Assembly: GCA_963823675.1 (NCBI GenBank)
Contig: CAWGMT010000012.1
Span: 682,001-746,000 of the forward strand
From: CAWGMT01 sp963823675
Lineage (GTDB): Bacteria; Planctomycetota; Planctomycetia; Isosphaerales; Isosphaeraceae
Direction of reading: 5' to 3'
DNA length: 64,000 nt
Of the stretch, positions 38,333 to 48,172 are shown one piece after another. The translations under genes and the position numbers were made by a program. Each line of letters starts with the position of its first letter. Position 1 is the stretch's first letter. A model generated the notes under the pieces. It was not told where the DNA came from. It did no database searches and saw only the letters and a list, made by a program, of their open reading frames with translations.

Positions 38333-39349
38333 TCAATCGACGAGCTCCGAGCCGTTGCGCGATCCCAGCCCTCTCCAAACCTCCTGGGACGTTCCCTCCG
38401 AGGCAAATCGAACCGAGCCGTCGCCCATGAGCAGGTTGGCACCTCCTCGGTGCCAACTCCGCACCGTCGACATCCCCGGCGCCGTTCTGGACGCGCCCGC
38501 TAGGCAGTCCGGTATTCGACCGTTCGGAGACTGAGCGTGGTTATAGAGGGTCCGCTCTCGCCCCGTCCAAAACCACCAGCGACCTCCGTATACAAAGCCG
38601 GATTGTCCTGGCCGGGCCGCAACGCGGCAGGCGAGCAACAGGTCGTCGGCAGTCGGGGCGTTGGTCGGCTGGTTGAAATAGTCGCGAGTGGGATCGATGC
38701 CGCGATCCCCGCCTGAGCATCTTAGACGCTCGCTAACCGCAGCGGTGTGACTGAGCCCGTCGGGCACTTGGGCGGCGGACACGAAGACGCGCTCCGGGAA
38801 GAGACCATTGCCGCTATCGGGTGATTCGGCGATCGGGGAAAAAATGGGTCCATTGCCCGCGTTCCCGCGATAATTGCATCCCGTCGATCGAAACGCCCCT
38901 GCATCGGAGGGACAAAGAAACAGGGCCATCCCCGTTTGGAACACCGTGGCGTTAATCGCGTCAGCCGACAATTCTTCCGGTGACATCCGACCCCATCCGA
39001 AACTCTCCAGAGGGTAGGTGCTTACTGAGAAATTGATAGAGTCAAAGACGGCCTTGCCCTCGAGGTAAGGGAGAAGCCGGGCGAACAGCGAATGGTAGCC
39101 AAAATAGGTGGGCCTTCGAATTGGGCCCTCCCATCCCATAAGCGCAGGCGGGAATAGATTGTTGTCATTGTGATAACCATGAATAGCGATCCCGATCTGA
39201 TGTAAATTATTTTGACACTGCAACCGGCGCCCCGCCTCGCGGGCCGACTGCACCGCTGGGAGAAAGAGGCCGATCAGGACGGCGATGATGCCAATGGCGG
39301 CGAGCAGCTCGATCAGCGTAAAGCCGGCGCGACTTGGACGCGAATTCAT
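38333..39349 (-). CDS. DUF1559 type IV pilin-like protein
   Basis: A 338-residue protein with a perfect prepilin N-terminus: short basic leader then GFTLIELLAAIGIIAVLIGL, cleavable by prepilin peptidase. The DUF1559 body follows (LPAVQSAREAGRRLQCQNNL, YHNDNNLFPP, YRGNAGNGP, FVSAAQVPDGLSHTAAVSER) and ends with the HRGGANLLMGDGSVRF block of planctomycete pseudopilins. Its start overlaps the stop of the upstream DUF1573 gene by four bases. Confidence 0.95.
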   Translation of the reverse strand: MNSRPSRAGFTLIELLAAIGIIAVLIGLFLPAVQSAREAGRRLQCQNNLHQIGIAIHGYHNDNNLFPPALMGWEGPIRRPTYFGYHSLFARLLPYLEGKAVFDSINFSVSTYPLESFGWGRMSPEELSADAINATVFQTGMALFLCPSDAGAFRSTGCNYRGNAGNGPIFSPIAESPDSGNGLFPERVFVSAAQVPDGLSHTAAVSERLRCSGGDRGIDPTRDYFNQPTNAPTADDLLLACRVAARPGQSGFVYGGRWWFWTGRERTLYNHAQSPNGRIPDCLAGASRTAPGMSTVRSWHRGGANLLMGDGSVRFASEGTSQEVWRGLGSRNGSELVD

Positions 39350-40401
39350 GGTCGGGCCCCCTTTGGCTCCGGGACGACCAGAACACTCACCGAAACTGCG
39401 GTTTGAAAGGGGTGGTCCGTTTCAACCGTGAGATCCACGGCGCGTTCGGACGGAGCTCGTGAAGTGTCCAGCCTCAACACCAAATTCTGCATTGTCGCAG
39501 CACCACCGGGAAGATCCACCCGTGCGAGCAACGGCGGACCGATAACGCGCTCGACGCGAAAAGGAGGCCCGTCGGACGTGATGACGACCCTCTGCTCAAT
39601 CGGCTCACCAGACGACCGAACAACAAGACCCGATGGTGAGGCGGTGAGGCCGGGTCGCACCTCCCATGTCAGTGAGTATGCCTCCTTCTGAACGCCGCCC
39701 CAGCAGAAGACGATCTCGGAGTGTTCCATTCCCGGTTGCTTACTCGGCGCGACCGTGACGACCACATCGCGGGAGGCTTCGATCAGACCGTCCTCCCCGG
39801 TCTTTCGAGACGCTTCTCCATCGAAAGCGATAGACAGGGCAGATGCAGCCGACACCCCGTCGGGAAGGCTGCGTCCATGCATTCCCTTGCGGCGTGCGGT
39901 CAGGCGGAAGCCCCGCTTGCCTCCGTGTCCCAGCGGCAGGGACTTCAGCGAGCCAGCCAGCGGTTCCACCTCCCAGGCGGACAACAGCCGCACCCGGAGT
40001 GCCAGCGTCCGCAGCGGCTGATCCTTGTCGTCCGTCTCGACGGCAAATCTCACTCCCTTGAGACCCGATTGATAGCCCGGTTTGAGGATCACCGGAACAT
40101 TTACCTCGGCCCGTGGCGGGATCTCTGGGGGCAATGGCCCGATCGCCGAGCAACACGGCGTGAGCGCGGTGGCGCGCACCAGGTGAATCGGAACGCCGGT
40201 CGGGTTCTTGAGCGTGAATTCACGCCGCAGGACCTGACCGTCCGCAAGGATCACGCCCAAATCGTGCTCTTGGCAGCGCCGCGCCTCCACGTCCTGTGCG
40301 TCGGCTGGATTACCCACGAGGGCGATCAAGTCCTGCTCCGCGATCGACCTCGAGCAACCGAGGGAAAGGACGGCAAGAGCAGAGCAGAGCGACGCAGCAG
40401 C
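39346..40401 (-). CDS. DUF1573-like lipoprotein, frame changed near the signal peptide
   Basis: The body (LGVILADGQVLRREFTLKN, VRATALTPCCSAIGPLPPEI, RAEVNVPVILKPGYQSG) is a DUF1573-type Ig-like domain, followed by a second beta-rich region. The longest uninterrupted frame begins at TTG 40329. Upstream, ATG 40401 encodes LLRRSALLL; a shift near 40375 continues LAVLSLGCSRSIAEQD, a lipobox. Gene span from 40401 therefore gives a coherent lipoprotein with one missing base. It is translationally coupled to the DUF1559 pseudopilin. Confidence 0.75.
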   Translation of the reverse strand, partial: AAASLCSALAVLSLGCSRSIAEQDLIALVGNPADAQDVEARRCQEHDLGVILADGQVLRREFTLKNPTGVPIHLVRATALTPCCSAIGPLPPEIPPRAEVNVPVILKPGYQSGLKGVRFAVETDDKDQPLRTLALRVRLLSAWEVEPLAGSLKSLPLGHGGKRGFRLTARRKGMHGRSLPDGVSAASALSIAFDGEASRKTGEDGLIEASRDVVVTVAPSKQPGMEHSEIVFCWGGVQKEAYSLTWEVRPGLTASPSGLVVRSSGEPIEQRVVITSDGPPFRVERVIGPPLLARVDLPGGAATMQNLVLRLDTSRAPSERAVDLTVETDHPFQTAVSVSVLVVPEPKGARP

Positions 40402-40803
40402 ATGACGTAGCCCACCAATCGCAAAATGACCGAGCGATCGGGGTCTTTGGAGATGTCAACGCGCTTTCCTAAAACTGACGCCTGACCACTAACGCGGCAC
40501 ATCCGAATTTGTCAAGAGAAATGTTTGCGGAATCCTGAACTCTAGCCTTGACCGCTACTCGTTGAGCCCGATCCGGCAACAGAAAGCCGATTGAGGGCGG
40601 GCCCGAGCCGCGTATGCGGACCAACCCAGCCGAGGGGCGGCATTCCAAGAGCTCTCGGAGAATACGAATTTCAAAATCGCGCATTGCACGCACTTGAGCC
40701 GGAGTTCGTAGTTTGGAGCGCAGTTCTCCCGATCATTAGCGAAGCGCGCGGAGGACTCGCGGATCGTGAACCGAACCGCGCCAGAAGCCGCTTCTTTGCT
40801 CAG
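40402..40803. other. Spacer without supported gene
   Basis: About 400 bases. A 74-codon reverse frame (40469-40693) has no family resemblance. The region follows the truncated HNH start on the reverse strand and may be decayed sequence of that gene, but no HNH core could be found in any frame. Confidence 0.35.
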
Positions 40804-40836
40804 TCACTCGTTATTCGAGATGTATGTCTGACTCAT
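40804..40836 (-). pseudogene. Truncated 5' end of an HNH gene
   Basis: An 11-codon frame MSQTYISNNE plus stop. Its ATG overlaps the TGA of the small gene 40833-41072 (ATGA), exactly as the intact HNH gene overlaps its partner at 7184-7187. The intact HNH begins MSRSRIS. I infer that the nuclease was lost after the first codons. Confidence 0.4.
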
Positions 40837-41072
40837 GGGATCAGGCGCATTCGAGCGCGGGCTTTCGCCAGTCGCATGATATGTTCGAGCTGGACGTAAT
40901 GGCCCAGTTCCGAGGTCTCCGCAGATGTCAGGCCGGTCGTTTTTTCCCGCGCCACCAGTTCCAGGGCGCGCTGACGGTTCGCCTCAGACGGCTGAAACGC
41001 CCCCACAAGCTCGGAGGACGGTCCCGCAGCAATGAAGTCCACGAACTCTTCGTATACGCGAAACTCGGTCAT
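40833..41072 (-). CDS. Small helical protein, HNH-cassette partner family
   Basis: A 79-residue protein. After a variable N-terminus (TEFRVYEEFVDFIAAGPS), the C-terminal helix carries ALELVAREKTTGLTSAETSE and LEHIMRLAKARARMRL. This belongs to a frequent planctomycete/cyanobacterial family of 75-90-residue proteins encoded just upstream of HNH nucleases or other toxin-like genes. Its G-L-T-S-A-E-T-S-E-L region resembles the 6774-7187 protein. Here the following nuclease is reduced to a stub. The family role is unknown; antitoxin-like is a guess. Confidence 0.6.
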   Translation of the reverse strand: MTEFRVYEEFVDFIAAGPSSELVGAFQPSEANRQRALELVAREKTTGLTSAETSELGHYVQLEHIMRLAKARARMRLIP

Positions 41073-41283
41073 CTTGTCTCACCCTTGCGAAGAGGATCTG
41101 CGTTGCCGTATTGATGAACTTCAAAGGCACCGTGCGATTACGACCGTATCTGTCGAGCCTGGCTGTAACAAGGTCCATCACCTAGTCGCCCCGCCTCAAT
41201 CCCACAATGACCCTGTGTTAAGTTGAGTATACACTGACACTGACTAGCCCAACCACACTTGTGCCGGCGCAAGGAGTTCCGTC

Positions 41284-43202
41284 ATGCCCGCCTTGATTGT
41301 CGTCCTCTTGGTCTGTGCTCTCGTCGCGACCGGTCGTTCGCTTGAGCCCGAGGCCCAAACTTCGGCCCACTCCGTTCCTCCTGCCGCCGGCTCGGAATCG
41401 CCGACGATAACAATCACGCGCGAACTCCTCTGCTCCGGCACGATCAGCCCATTTCAATACGGCCAGTTCATCGAATACCTCTGCGCGCTCACGCCGTCGA
41501 TGTTCGCCGAAAAGATCTTCGACGGCGGCTTCGAGGGAGTGCCCGTCTACAAATTCGCCTTCCGCAAACAGACCGACCGGCTCGAGCGCCCCTGGTATCC
41601 CGAAGGCGCCGTCCACCGCGGCGAGTTCACGCTCGATCGCGAAGGGGCCGACAACGGCAAGGTATCGCAGCGGATCACGCAGAAGCCCGGCGACCCCTGC
41701 ACCATCGGCGTTTCCCAGTCGAACAAATTCGTCAAGGCCGGCGAGACGATCCGTTGCCGGTTGTCCCTGCGCTCAGCCGGTCTGACGGGCTCGGTCGAGG
41801 TATCGCTCTGGGGTCAGGGAAAAACCCACGCCTCAGCGGAGCTTCGGCCCGATGATCGCTGGAAGCGCTACGAGGCTGTCCTCACTCCGACGCAAACGGA
41901 TCAAAATGCCACCTTCACGATTTCGTTCCGCGGCCCGGGCACGCTCTGGATCGACCAGGTGTCGCTCATGCCCGATGACAACGTTTTCGGTTGGCGGCGC
42001 GACGTGGCCGTGGCACTCAAGGCCATGAAGCCCGGCATCATCCGCTTCGGCGGATCGACCACCGAGGGCTTCGACTGGAAAGACACGATCGGCGACCCCG
42101 CCCGGCGAATTCCTTTTACCACCGTGTGGGGCGGGCTCGAGCCGGGCAACGCGGGGCTCGAGGAATTTGTCAGGCTCTGCCAGTGGGTGGGCGCCGAGCC
42201 GCTGATCTGCCTGCGCTTCACCGGCAAGACGCCGCGCGACGCTGCCGACCAGGTCGAATACTTCAACGGGCCGCCCGACACGCCCATGGGCAAGTTGCGC
42301 GCGGCCAGCGGCCATCCCGAGCCCTATCGCGTGCGGTACTGGCAGATCGGCAATGAACTGGGCGACCTTGCTTACCAGAAGGGAATCGCCGAGTTCTGCC
42401 GGGCGATGAAGGCCGTCAACCCGGCGATCAAGCTCCTGGCCGCGTTCCCGTCGCCGGGCCTTCTCGAAAACGCCGGCGGCCTCGTCGACTACATCTGCCC
42501 GCACCATTATGACTGCGCCAACCTCAAGGCGACCGAAGCCGACATCGACCGCTGCCGGCGCATGATCGCTCGGAGCGCTCCGGGCCGCGCGATCCGCCTG
42601 GGCGTCACCGAGTGGAACACGACCGCCGGCGACTGGGGCCTCACCCGCGCCATGCTCTGGACGCTGGATAATGCGCTCAAGTGCTCGCGTTATCACAACC
42701 TGATACATCGCCGCTGCGACCTGGTCGAGATCGCCAACCGCAGCAACCTCACCGACAGCTTCTGCAGCGGCGTGATCCAGACGAACGCCCATAGCCTCTA
42801 CCTCACCCCGACGTATTACGCGCAACAGCTCTATGCCACCAAGGCGGGAACGCGGCCGCTGCGGATTATTTATTCGGGCGGGCGATCCCTTGATTCCGAC
42901 CTTGATTTCAGCGCCACCCTGTCGGACGACGAGCGACGCGTGACCCTCTTTGTCGTCAACGATGCGCGCGAACCGAAGCAGCGAACGATCCTCTTGCGCC
43001 GCTCGGCGCGCTGGCACCGGATGCCGCCGTCTGGACGCTCGGCGATACGCGGCACGCCGGCGAGCGCGATGCGTCCAATTCCTGGCGCGAGCCCGATCGA
43101 ATCCGCCCGATCGAAGGCAAGGCAACCGTCGCCCAAGGCCAGCTCGCCTATGAATTCCCGCCGCTCTCGTTGACCGTGATCGAGCTGGTCCGCCCGAAGT
43201 AG
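41284..43202 (+). CDS. GH51-type alpha-L-arabinofuranosidase, frame-broken at the C-terminus
   Basis: Exported glycoside hydrolase releasing arabinofuranosyl side chains from plant polysaccharides. Signal peptide LIVVLLVCALVATGRS, then SGTISPFQYGQFIEYL, a carbohydrate-binding-like insert (about residues 110-230), and the TIM barrel with RFGGSTTEGFDW. The acid/base Glu is in YWQIGNELG (about residue 358) and the nucleophile Glu in LGVTEWN (about 443). Near 42990-43005 the frame changes. The native end (APDAAVWTLGDTRHAGE ... YEFPPLSLTVIELVRPK) continues in another frame to TAG 43200-43202. Both catalytic residues are upstream of the break. Confidence 0.88.
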
Positions 43203-43425
43203 TCGTCACGCTCCGCGTGACGCGCATTCCTCTCGAAGAAGTCGTCACGCTCCGCGCAACGCCGATTCGTCTCGAATTAGTCGTCACGCTCCGCGCAACG
43301 CGCATTCCTCTCGAAGTAGTCGTCGCGCTCCGCGTGACGCCCATTCATCACGCGGAGCGTGATGACTACACCCGAAGTAGTCGTCACGCTCCGCGTGACG
43401 CCCATTCATCACGCGCGGCGTGATG
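43198..43425. repeat. 39-bp tandem repeats with TCACGC-TCC-GCGTGA hairpin
   Basis: Units of AGTAGTCGTCACGCTCCGCG plus TGACGCGCATTCCTCTCGA start at 43198, 43237, 43276 and 43315, with a fifth partial unit from about 43376. The fourth unit carries an inverted copy (ATCACGCGGAGCGTGATGA). The first unit contains the arabinofuranosidase stop codon. The core hairpin is TCACGC-TCC-GCGTGA. Confidence 0.8.
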
Positions 43426-43566
43426 ACCACTCCGTTCGGCGATGTCGCAATCACGGCCCCTTTTCTCCCGCGGCTCGCGTCGCGCCACTGGCCTCGCGCG
43501 GCCCGTTCGGTTATCGTCGGGGGTATCGCGCGAGTCCGTACCGTGCCTTTCTCTCGGGAGTCTCTC

Positions 43567-43770
43567 ATGCTCAGCGCACGCAACCAGCTTCCCGCGGTCG
43601 TCAAGTCGGTCAAGCTCGGCAACGTGATGGCCGAAGTCGTCATGGCGGTCGGCAACGTCGAGCTCGTCGCCGCAATCACCCGCGGCTCCGCCGAGCACTT
43701 GGGCCTGAAGGCCGGCAACGCGGTCACCGCAATCATCAAGTCGACGGAAGTGATGATCGACAAGTCTTGA
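43567..43770 (+). CDS. Molbindin-like TOBE/Mop protein
   Basis: A 67-residue single Mop/TOBE domain: SARNQLPAVVKSVKLGNVMA, EVVMAVGNVELVAAITRGS and LGLKAGNAVTAIIKSTEVMI. Such molbindins store or carry molybdate or tungstate oxyanions in the cytoplasm. It is intact, with ATG 43567. No mod transporter is adjacent. Confidence 0.88.
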   Translation: MLSARNQLPAVVKSVKLGNVMAEVVMAVGNVELVAAITRGSAEHLGLKAGNAVTAIIKSTEVMIDKS

Positions 43771-43803
43771 CGCGGTCCCACCCTAATCACAACGAGGACG
43801 CCC

Positions 43804-44199
43804 ATGAGCGTGGTGCCAGTCGCGCTGCCTTCTCATTACCAAGGTTTGGCCGAGTCGAGCGGATTGCTGCGGGACGACGGCGGCGATCTCGTCCTCGAAT
43901 ACCAGAGCAAGGATGCCGTTGTCGGCATTCTCAAGTCCGGCGTCCGCCAGGCTCGCATCCCGCGCGACATGATTGCATCGGTGGCGATCGAGATAGGCTG
44001 GTTCGGCCTCGGAACCAAAGTCGTCATCCAGACCACGAGCATGCAGCCGATCGCCGATGTACCGGGGATGGACCGGGGCCGGTTGGTCCTGGGCGTCGCG
44101 AGGAAGGACCGGGCGTCAGCCGAACGTCTCGCCGCGGCCCTGAGCCTGCCAGGCCCCGATTCCGGCAAGCCCGCGCAGTTCGACACCGGCCTTGAGTGA
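43804..44199 (+). CDS. Hypothetical protein upstream of DAHP synthase
   Basis: A 131-residue soluble protein, ATG 43804, 33 bases after the molbindin. It is beta-rich with ESSGLLRDDGGDLVLEYQSK, SGVRQARIPRDMIASVAIEI and KVVIQTTSMQPIADVPGMDR, resembling a PH-like or bacterial-PH fold of unknown function. Its stop overlaps the GTG start of the DAHP synthase gene, suggesting coupling. Confidence 0.7.
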   Translation: MSVVPVALPSHYQGLAESSGLLRDDGGDLVLEYQSKDAVVGILKSGVRQARIPRDMIASVAIEIGWFGLGTKVVIQTTSMQPIADVPGMDRGRLVLGVARKDRASAERLAAALSLPGPDSGKPAQFDTGLE

Positions 44200-45223
44200 G
44201 CGATACCCGAATGCTCGTCGTGATGCAAAGCCAATCCACGCCGGAAGAGATCGACAGCGTGCTGGACGCGATCCGCAGGCTGGGCCTGACGCCGCACCCG
44301 ATGCCCGGCGCCACTCGCACGGCGATTGGCATCACGGGGAATACTGCCGCGATCGATGCCCGCACGCTCGAAGTGCTTCCCGGCGTCTTCGAGCTGATCC
44401 GGGTCACCAAGCCGTACAAGCTCGCCAGCCGCGAGATGCACTCCCATGACACCGTCGTCCGGCTGCCGCAGGGAACTTTCGGCGATCGCCACTTCACCAT
44501 CATCGCCGGGCCATGCTCCGTCGAGGACGATGCGACGGTCCTCAAAACCTCCGAGTGGCTCATGTCCCGCGGCGTCCGCTTCCTGCGCGCGGCGCATTCA
44601 AGCCGCGCACCAGCCCCTACGCCTTCCAGGGCCTCGGCGTGGAAGGGCTCGAGATCCTCCGCCGCGCCCGCGAGCGGACCGGCATCGCCATCGTCACCGA
44701 GCTCATGGACACCGAGAACGCCGACGCCGTCGAGGAGGCTGCCGACGTGATCCAGATCGGGGCGCGGAACATGCAGAATTTCAGCCTGCTGCGCCGCGTG
44801 GCGCGGGCGCGGCGGCCGATTCTGCTCAAACGCGGGATGTCGGCCACGCTCGAGGAGTGGCTGATGTCGGCCGAATATCTGCTCGCCGGCGGCAACTACG
44901 ACGTGATCCTCTGCGAGCGGGGCGTGCGGACTTTCTCCGACCACAGCCGCAACACCCTCGACCTGTCGGTCATCCCTCCGATCAAGGCGCTGTCACACTT
45001 GCCGATCCTGGTCGATCCCAGCCATGGAACCGGCAAGCGCGACTACGTGCCTGCAATGGCGCAGGCCGCGCTGGCGGCCGGGGCCGACGGCCTCTTGATC
45101 GAGGTCCATCCCGATCCCGATCACGCCGCATCCGACGGCGCGCAGTCGCTCGATTTCGACCGGTTCGAGCGGCTGCTCGCTCGGCTCAAGACCCTGGCCG
45201 AGCCGCTCGGCATGATCGTTTAA
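44196..45223 (+). CDS. aroF: 3-deoxy-7-phosphoheptulonate synthase (DAHP synthase, KDPS-like), frame-broken
   Basis: First enzyme of the shikimate pathway, condensing PEP and erythrose-4-phosphate. The N-terminal ferredoxin-like regulatory domain (MLVVMQSQSTPEEIDSVLDA, ITGNTAAIDA) precedes the barrel with FTIIAGPCSVED. Near 44593 one base is missing (native R-F-L-R-G-G-A-F-K-P expected). The other frame continues FKPRTSPYAFQGLG, IVTELMDTEN, IQIGARNMQNF, LLKRGMSATLEEWL and LPILVDPSHGTGKR. Start is GTG 44196 or ATG 44211. The type is the Thermotoga-like single-chain enzyme. As a biosynthetic gene it is a strong case for a sequence error. Confidence 0.92.
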
Positions 45224-45286
45224 GGCGCCGATCTCCACGGGCCGATAAGCCTGTTCTGACAGGTTTTTCAAAGATCGTGGGATGGT

Positions 45287-45348
45287 GGGAGGGCGAGGCT
45301 CCGTCCGAGCCGCCTTGGAGAATGGCTCGCCGGGAGGCTCGCCCTCCC
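45287..45348. terminator. Hairpin at the end of the DAHP synthase unit
   Basis: GGGAGGGCGAGGCTCC (45287-45302) pairs with GGAGGCTCGCCCTCCC (45333-45348), with one mismatch. It lies between convergent genes. It belongs to a dispersed planctomycete palindrome family; a related fragment GGGAGGGCGAACCTCCGTC is at 60459-60477. A bidirectional terminator role is plausible, though no U-tract follows. Confidence 0.5.
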
Positions 45349-45396
45349 GGAATTGCGCAAGGCGATTCAGGATGAGAGCTCTCATGTGTTCCATCC

Positions 45397-47601
45397 TCAT
45401 GTCAACTCACTTCGCTTTTTCGGGCGCCGCGCGGAAGGTTGGCGCTTCACTTGGAAAGCCGAGAGTGCGCACACGGTCGCGACGAGAAGAATGGGCGTGT
45501 GACCGTCCGCGGCGATTGCCCAGGCGACCTGCGGCCTGCTTCCCTGGTCGCCAGTATTCCCAATGGTTCTTCCGTCAAGAGAATCGACGACGGTAACGTC
45601 ACCGCGCTCGGATGCGCAGAATGCCGCCCACGGACGGGTTGGACAAACGGCCATTGAATCGACCGTCTCAAACTTCTCGACGCTGCGTGTCCAAAGCGTT
45701 TTCCCGTTGCCGTCAAGAGCAGCGATTGAACCGCCGGCCTTGCCCGAACCCACGACAAGGAGCGTGTCAAAGGGGTCGCCTTTCGCCAGCCGGACGACAC
45801 GGACCATGAAGGGTTCAAACGCCACGTGCAACGGCTTCAGTACTTTGCCGTCTGCGTCGAACAGGTGAACGACTCCCTCTTCTGGCGCCGAAGCGACTTC
45901 CTTCTCTTTGTCACCCACGAGGCCTCCCGTCGCAATGACTTCCTTCTTCTTATCACCTGCGAGGTCTCCGGCCGTCACATGCAAGACGTTGACGAGCTGG
46001 GTATTCTTCCATCGTCGAACACCGGCATGGTCGAGGACCTCCAGTCCGCCAGAACCGTTGTAGCCGATAATCACCTCGTCCCGGCCGTCACCGTCAAGGT
46101 CGGCAGCCCAGACGTCGTCGACTCCGTTGCCGCTGGTTTGTTTCCAGAGTATCTTCCCCGCGGAGTTGAAGGCGATCACTGAATCGCCCCACGGTTTCCG
46201 GACACCGATGAACACGCTCTCGTCCGCGCCGCTCAGCCGGGCGAGTCTCAGGGTGTTCATGCCCGCCACGACGGGGAACGACCGCTGGACTCTTCCGTCC
46301 ACTCCGAGAACGTCGCATTCGAAGGAATGCAGGCCGAAGATCGCTTTCGAGCGTGCATCGTAATCCGGGCACAGATACGCGTCGTAATTTGCCCAAAGAT
46401 GATCGTGGCCGACGGACCAAAGCTTTTCGATCCCGATGAGCTTCTCGTCGCGTTCTTTCTCCTTCTCCGCGGAAGCACCCTTCGCAGTCACGTCTGCGAC
46501 CTGGCGAAGCACAAGCACTGGATCGCGGGTCGTTGAAACCAACGCTTTCCCATCGGGGGAGAAAGCAATGGGGGCCAAACCTTGAAATCGGCCCATCTGT
46601 TGGAGTGTGGCTGCATCCCAAAGCCGGACATAGCCGTCGCGACCGGCAGTCGCCAAGAGTTTTCCGTTGACGGAAAACTGAACCTGCTGGACGGAGCAGT
46701 CATGCCCTGGAAGAGTGCTCTGCAACTTGCGCGTCAGTACACCCCAAAGTGTCACCGCACCGATGCCGTATTCCCTTCCCCGTGCGTCCCTCATGCCCCC
46801 GGCAATCGCGAGTCGTTTGCCGTCTGGCGAAAATGCAACGGACTCCATCCCCGGCGGCACGCCCTGGATCTTCCGCCGCGCGACCCGTTGCCAGTATTCG
46901 CTCACCGTGTCGTTGAGCTTCTGATCGACCAACGTTTTGGAACGGCCGGTCGCGACGTCCCAGAGCCTGACCGTTCCGTCGGAGCAGCCTGTGGCGAGCA
47001 GCCTCCCTGATGGAGAAAACATGACGGCCTCGATGCCCGAATCGTGCCCTCCGAATTGACGAATCAGGGTTCGGGTGGCGACGTCGTACAGCTCCACATT
47101 GTTCTTTCCCGCCGGCTGGACTCCGAACGCATCCAGTCCTACCGCCAGGAGCTTGCCGTCGGGAGAAAAGGCGATCGCGCTAATGACGGCTGTCGCCCGG
47201 ATGCTCGCGATCTGCGTCGCGGTCTCCGTTTGCCACAGTTTGATCCCATCCAGATATCCCGCTGTCGCAATCAGCTTGCCGTTTGGCGAAAATGCCACCG
47301 ACTTGACGCCGTCCCCATGGCCCAAAAGCGCGGCGCGACGCTGCCCCGTCGTAACGTCCCAGAGCACGGCTTGCCCCGGAATAGGATCCGCAAGCATGCC
47401 GTGGAAGGTGCCGAACGCGCCGGCAACAAGCCGTCCGTCCGGCGAAAATGAAACTCCACGGATGACTCCCGAGTTTCCGTTCTTATCGTCCGCAGGTCGC
47501 CGAAATGTGACCGGTTCCGCAGCACCGGCTTGCCTACTCGCAAGAAGGGCCAAGCCCATGAATGCAAGCTGCAATAGCCGAACCATTTTAGACCTCGACA
47601 T
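45397..47601 (-). CDS. Exported WD40 / FG-GAP propeller protein
   Basis: A 734-residue protein. ATG 47601 or 47586 starts a signal peptide (VRLLQLAFMGLALLASRQAGA). The first half has seven or so WD40 blades (GVSFSPDGRLVAGAF, SVAFSPNGKLIATAG, GCSDGTVRLWDVATG, FSVNGKLLATAGRDGYVRLW). The second half is a different propeller with an FG-GAP-like calcium site AADLDGDGRDEVIIGYNG and DAGDLAGDKKKEV-like repeats. Probably a surface or paryphoplasmic scaffold. The basic C-terminus (RRPKKRSELT) is unusual. Confidence 0.88.
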   Translation of the reverse strand: MSRSKMVRLLQLAFMGLALLASRQAGAAEPVTFRRPADDKNGNSGVIRGVSFSPDGRLVAGAFGTFHGMLADPIPGQAVLWDVTTGQRRAALLGHGDGVKSVAFSPNGKLIATAGYLDGIKLWQTETATQIASIRATAVISAIAFSPDGKLLAVGLDAFGVQPAGKNNVELYDVATRTLIRQFGGHDSGIEAVMFSPSGRLLATGCSDGTVRLWDVATGRSKTLVDQKLNDTVSEYWQRVARRKIQGVPPGMESVAFSPDGKRLAIAGGMRDARGREYGIGAVTLWGVLTRKLQSTLPGHDCSVQQVQFSVNGKLLATAGRDGYVRLWDAATLQQMGRFQGLAPIAFSPDGKALVSTTRDPVLVLRQVADVTAKGASAEKEKERDEKLIGIEKLWSVGHDHLWANYDAYLCPDYDARSKAIFGLHSFECDVLGVDGRVQRSFPVVAGMNTLRLARLSGADESVFIGVRKPWGDSVIAFNSAGKILWKQTSGNGVDDVWAADLDGDGRDEVIIGYNGSGGLEVLDHAGVRRWKNTQLVNVLHVTAGDLAGDKKKEVIATGGLVGDKEKEVASAPEEGVVHLFDADGKVLKPLHVAFEPFMVRVVRLAKGDPFDTLLVVGSGKAGGSIAALDGNGKTLWTRSVEKFETVDSMAVCPTRPWAAFCASERGDVTVVDSLDGRTIGNTGDQGSRPQVAWAIAADGHTPILLVATVCALSAFQVKRQPSARRPKKRSELT

Positions 47602-47713
47602 TCTTCGTTCGCAGAACCGCTCCGGCGGATCGTTTGAAGCTCTGATGGCCAGCCAAGGCCCCGTGTCCGTCAGGACCTCTCCAAGTGGGCGTTCGCGTGC
47701 GTCTGCGGTCGCC

Positions 47714-48172
47714 TCAAGGCTGCTCGGGATTGAAGACGGACAGTCCCTCCAGCAGGGCGATGTCGCAGAGCCGTTGGTCGGCACAGACAAACTGGTCAAC
47801 GGGGGCTGTCTGATGGAGGCGCAGAGCGACGGCCAGTTGAATCGCGTCAAGGGTCCGCAGTTGACGACTCATCCCGTGCTGACTGATAAGGGCGCCGGCA
47901 AGCTGGTAATGCGCATTGAGAATCCGGACGGGCCGAACGACGCGCCGCCTGACATCTGCCAGGAATTGGCTCCGGAGTCTCGTGAAGGCAGCAGTCGAAA
48001 AAAACCCGGCGCGCACCTTTCCGGCGAATCCAGAGAGCACCTCGACCGTGGCGAGCCGCGAGATCACGCACTCAGCTCCGGGCTCCGTTATCAGTCTGCG
48101 CACCTCCGGCGTGCCGCTTTCAGCGTGGTAGCGTTTGATGAGGGCGCTGGTGTCGAAGAAGTACCGGGCCAT
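47714..48172 (-). CDS. vapC: PIN-domain toxin VapC
   Basis: A 152-residue PIN ribonuclease. The acidic Mg2+-site residues are in RYFFDTSALIKRYH, VEVLSGF, LRTLDAIQLAVAL and FVCADQRLCDIA. VapC toxins cleave tRNA or rRNA. Its ATG overlaps the TGA of the antitoxin gene (TGATG), so the pair is co-translated. Confidence 0.9.
   Translation of the reverse strand: MARYFFDTSALIKRYHAESGTPEVRRLITEPGAECVISRLATVEVLSGFAGKVRAGFFSTAAFTRLRSQFLADVRRRVVRPVRILNAHYQLAGALISQHGMSRQLRTLDAIQLAVALRLHQTAPVDQFVCADQRLCDIALLEGLSVFNPEQP

Noticed and set aside
43198..43425. 39-bp tandem units considered as a CRISPR array or origin iterons
   Set aside because: Repeats are directly adjacent without unique spacers, and no replication or cas gene is nearby; they match dispersed palindromes elsewhere in the window.
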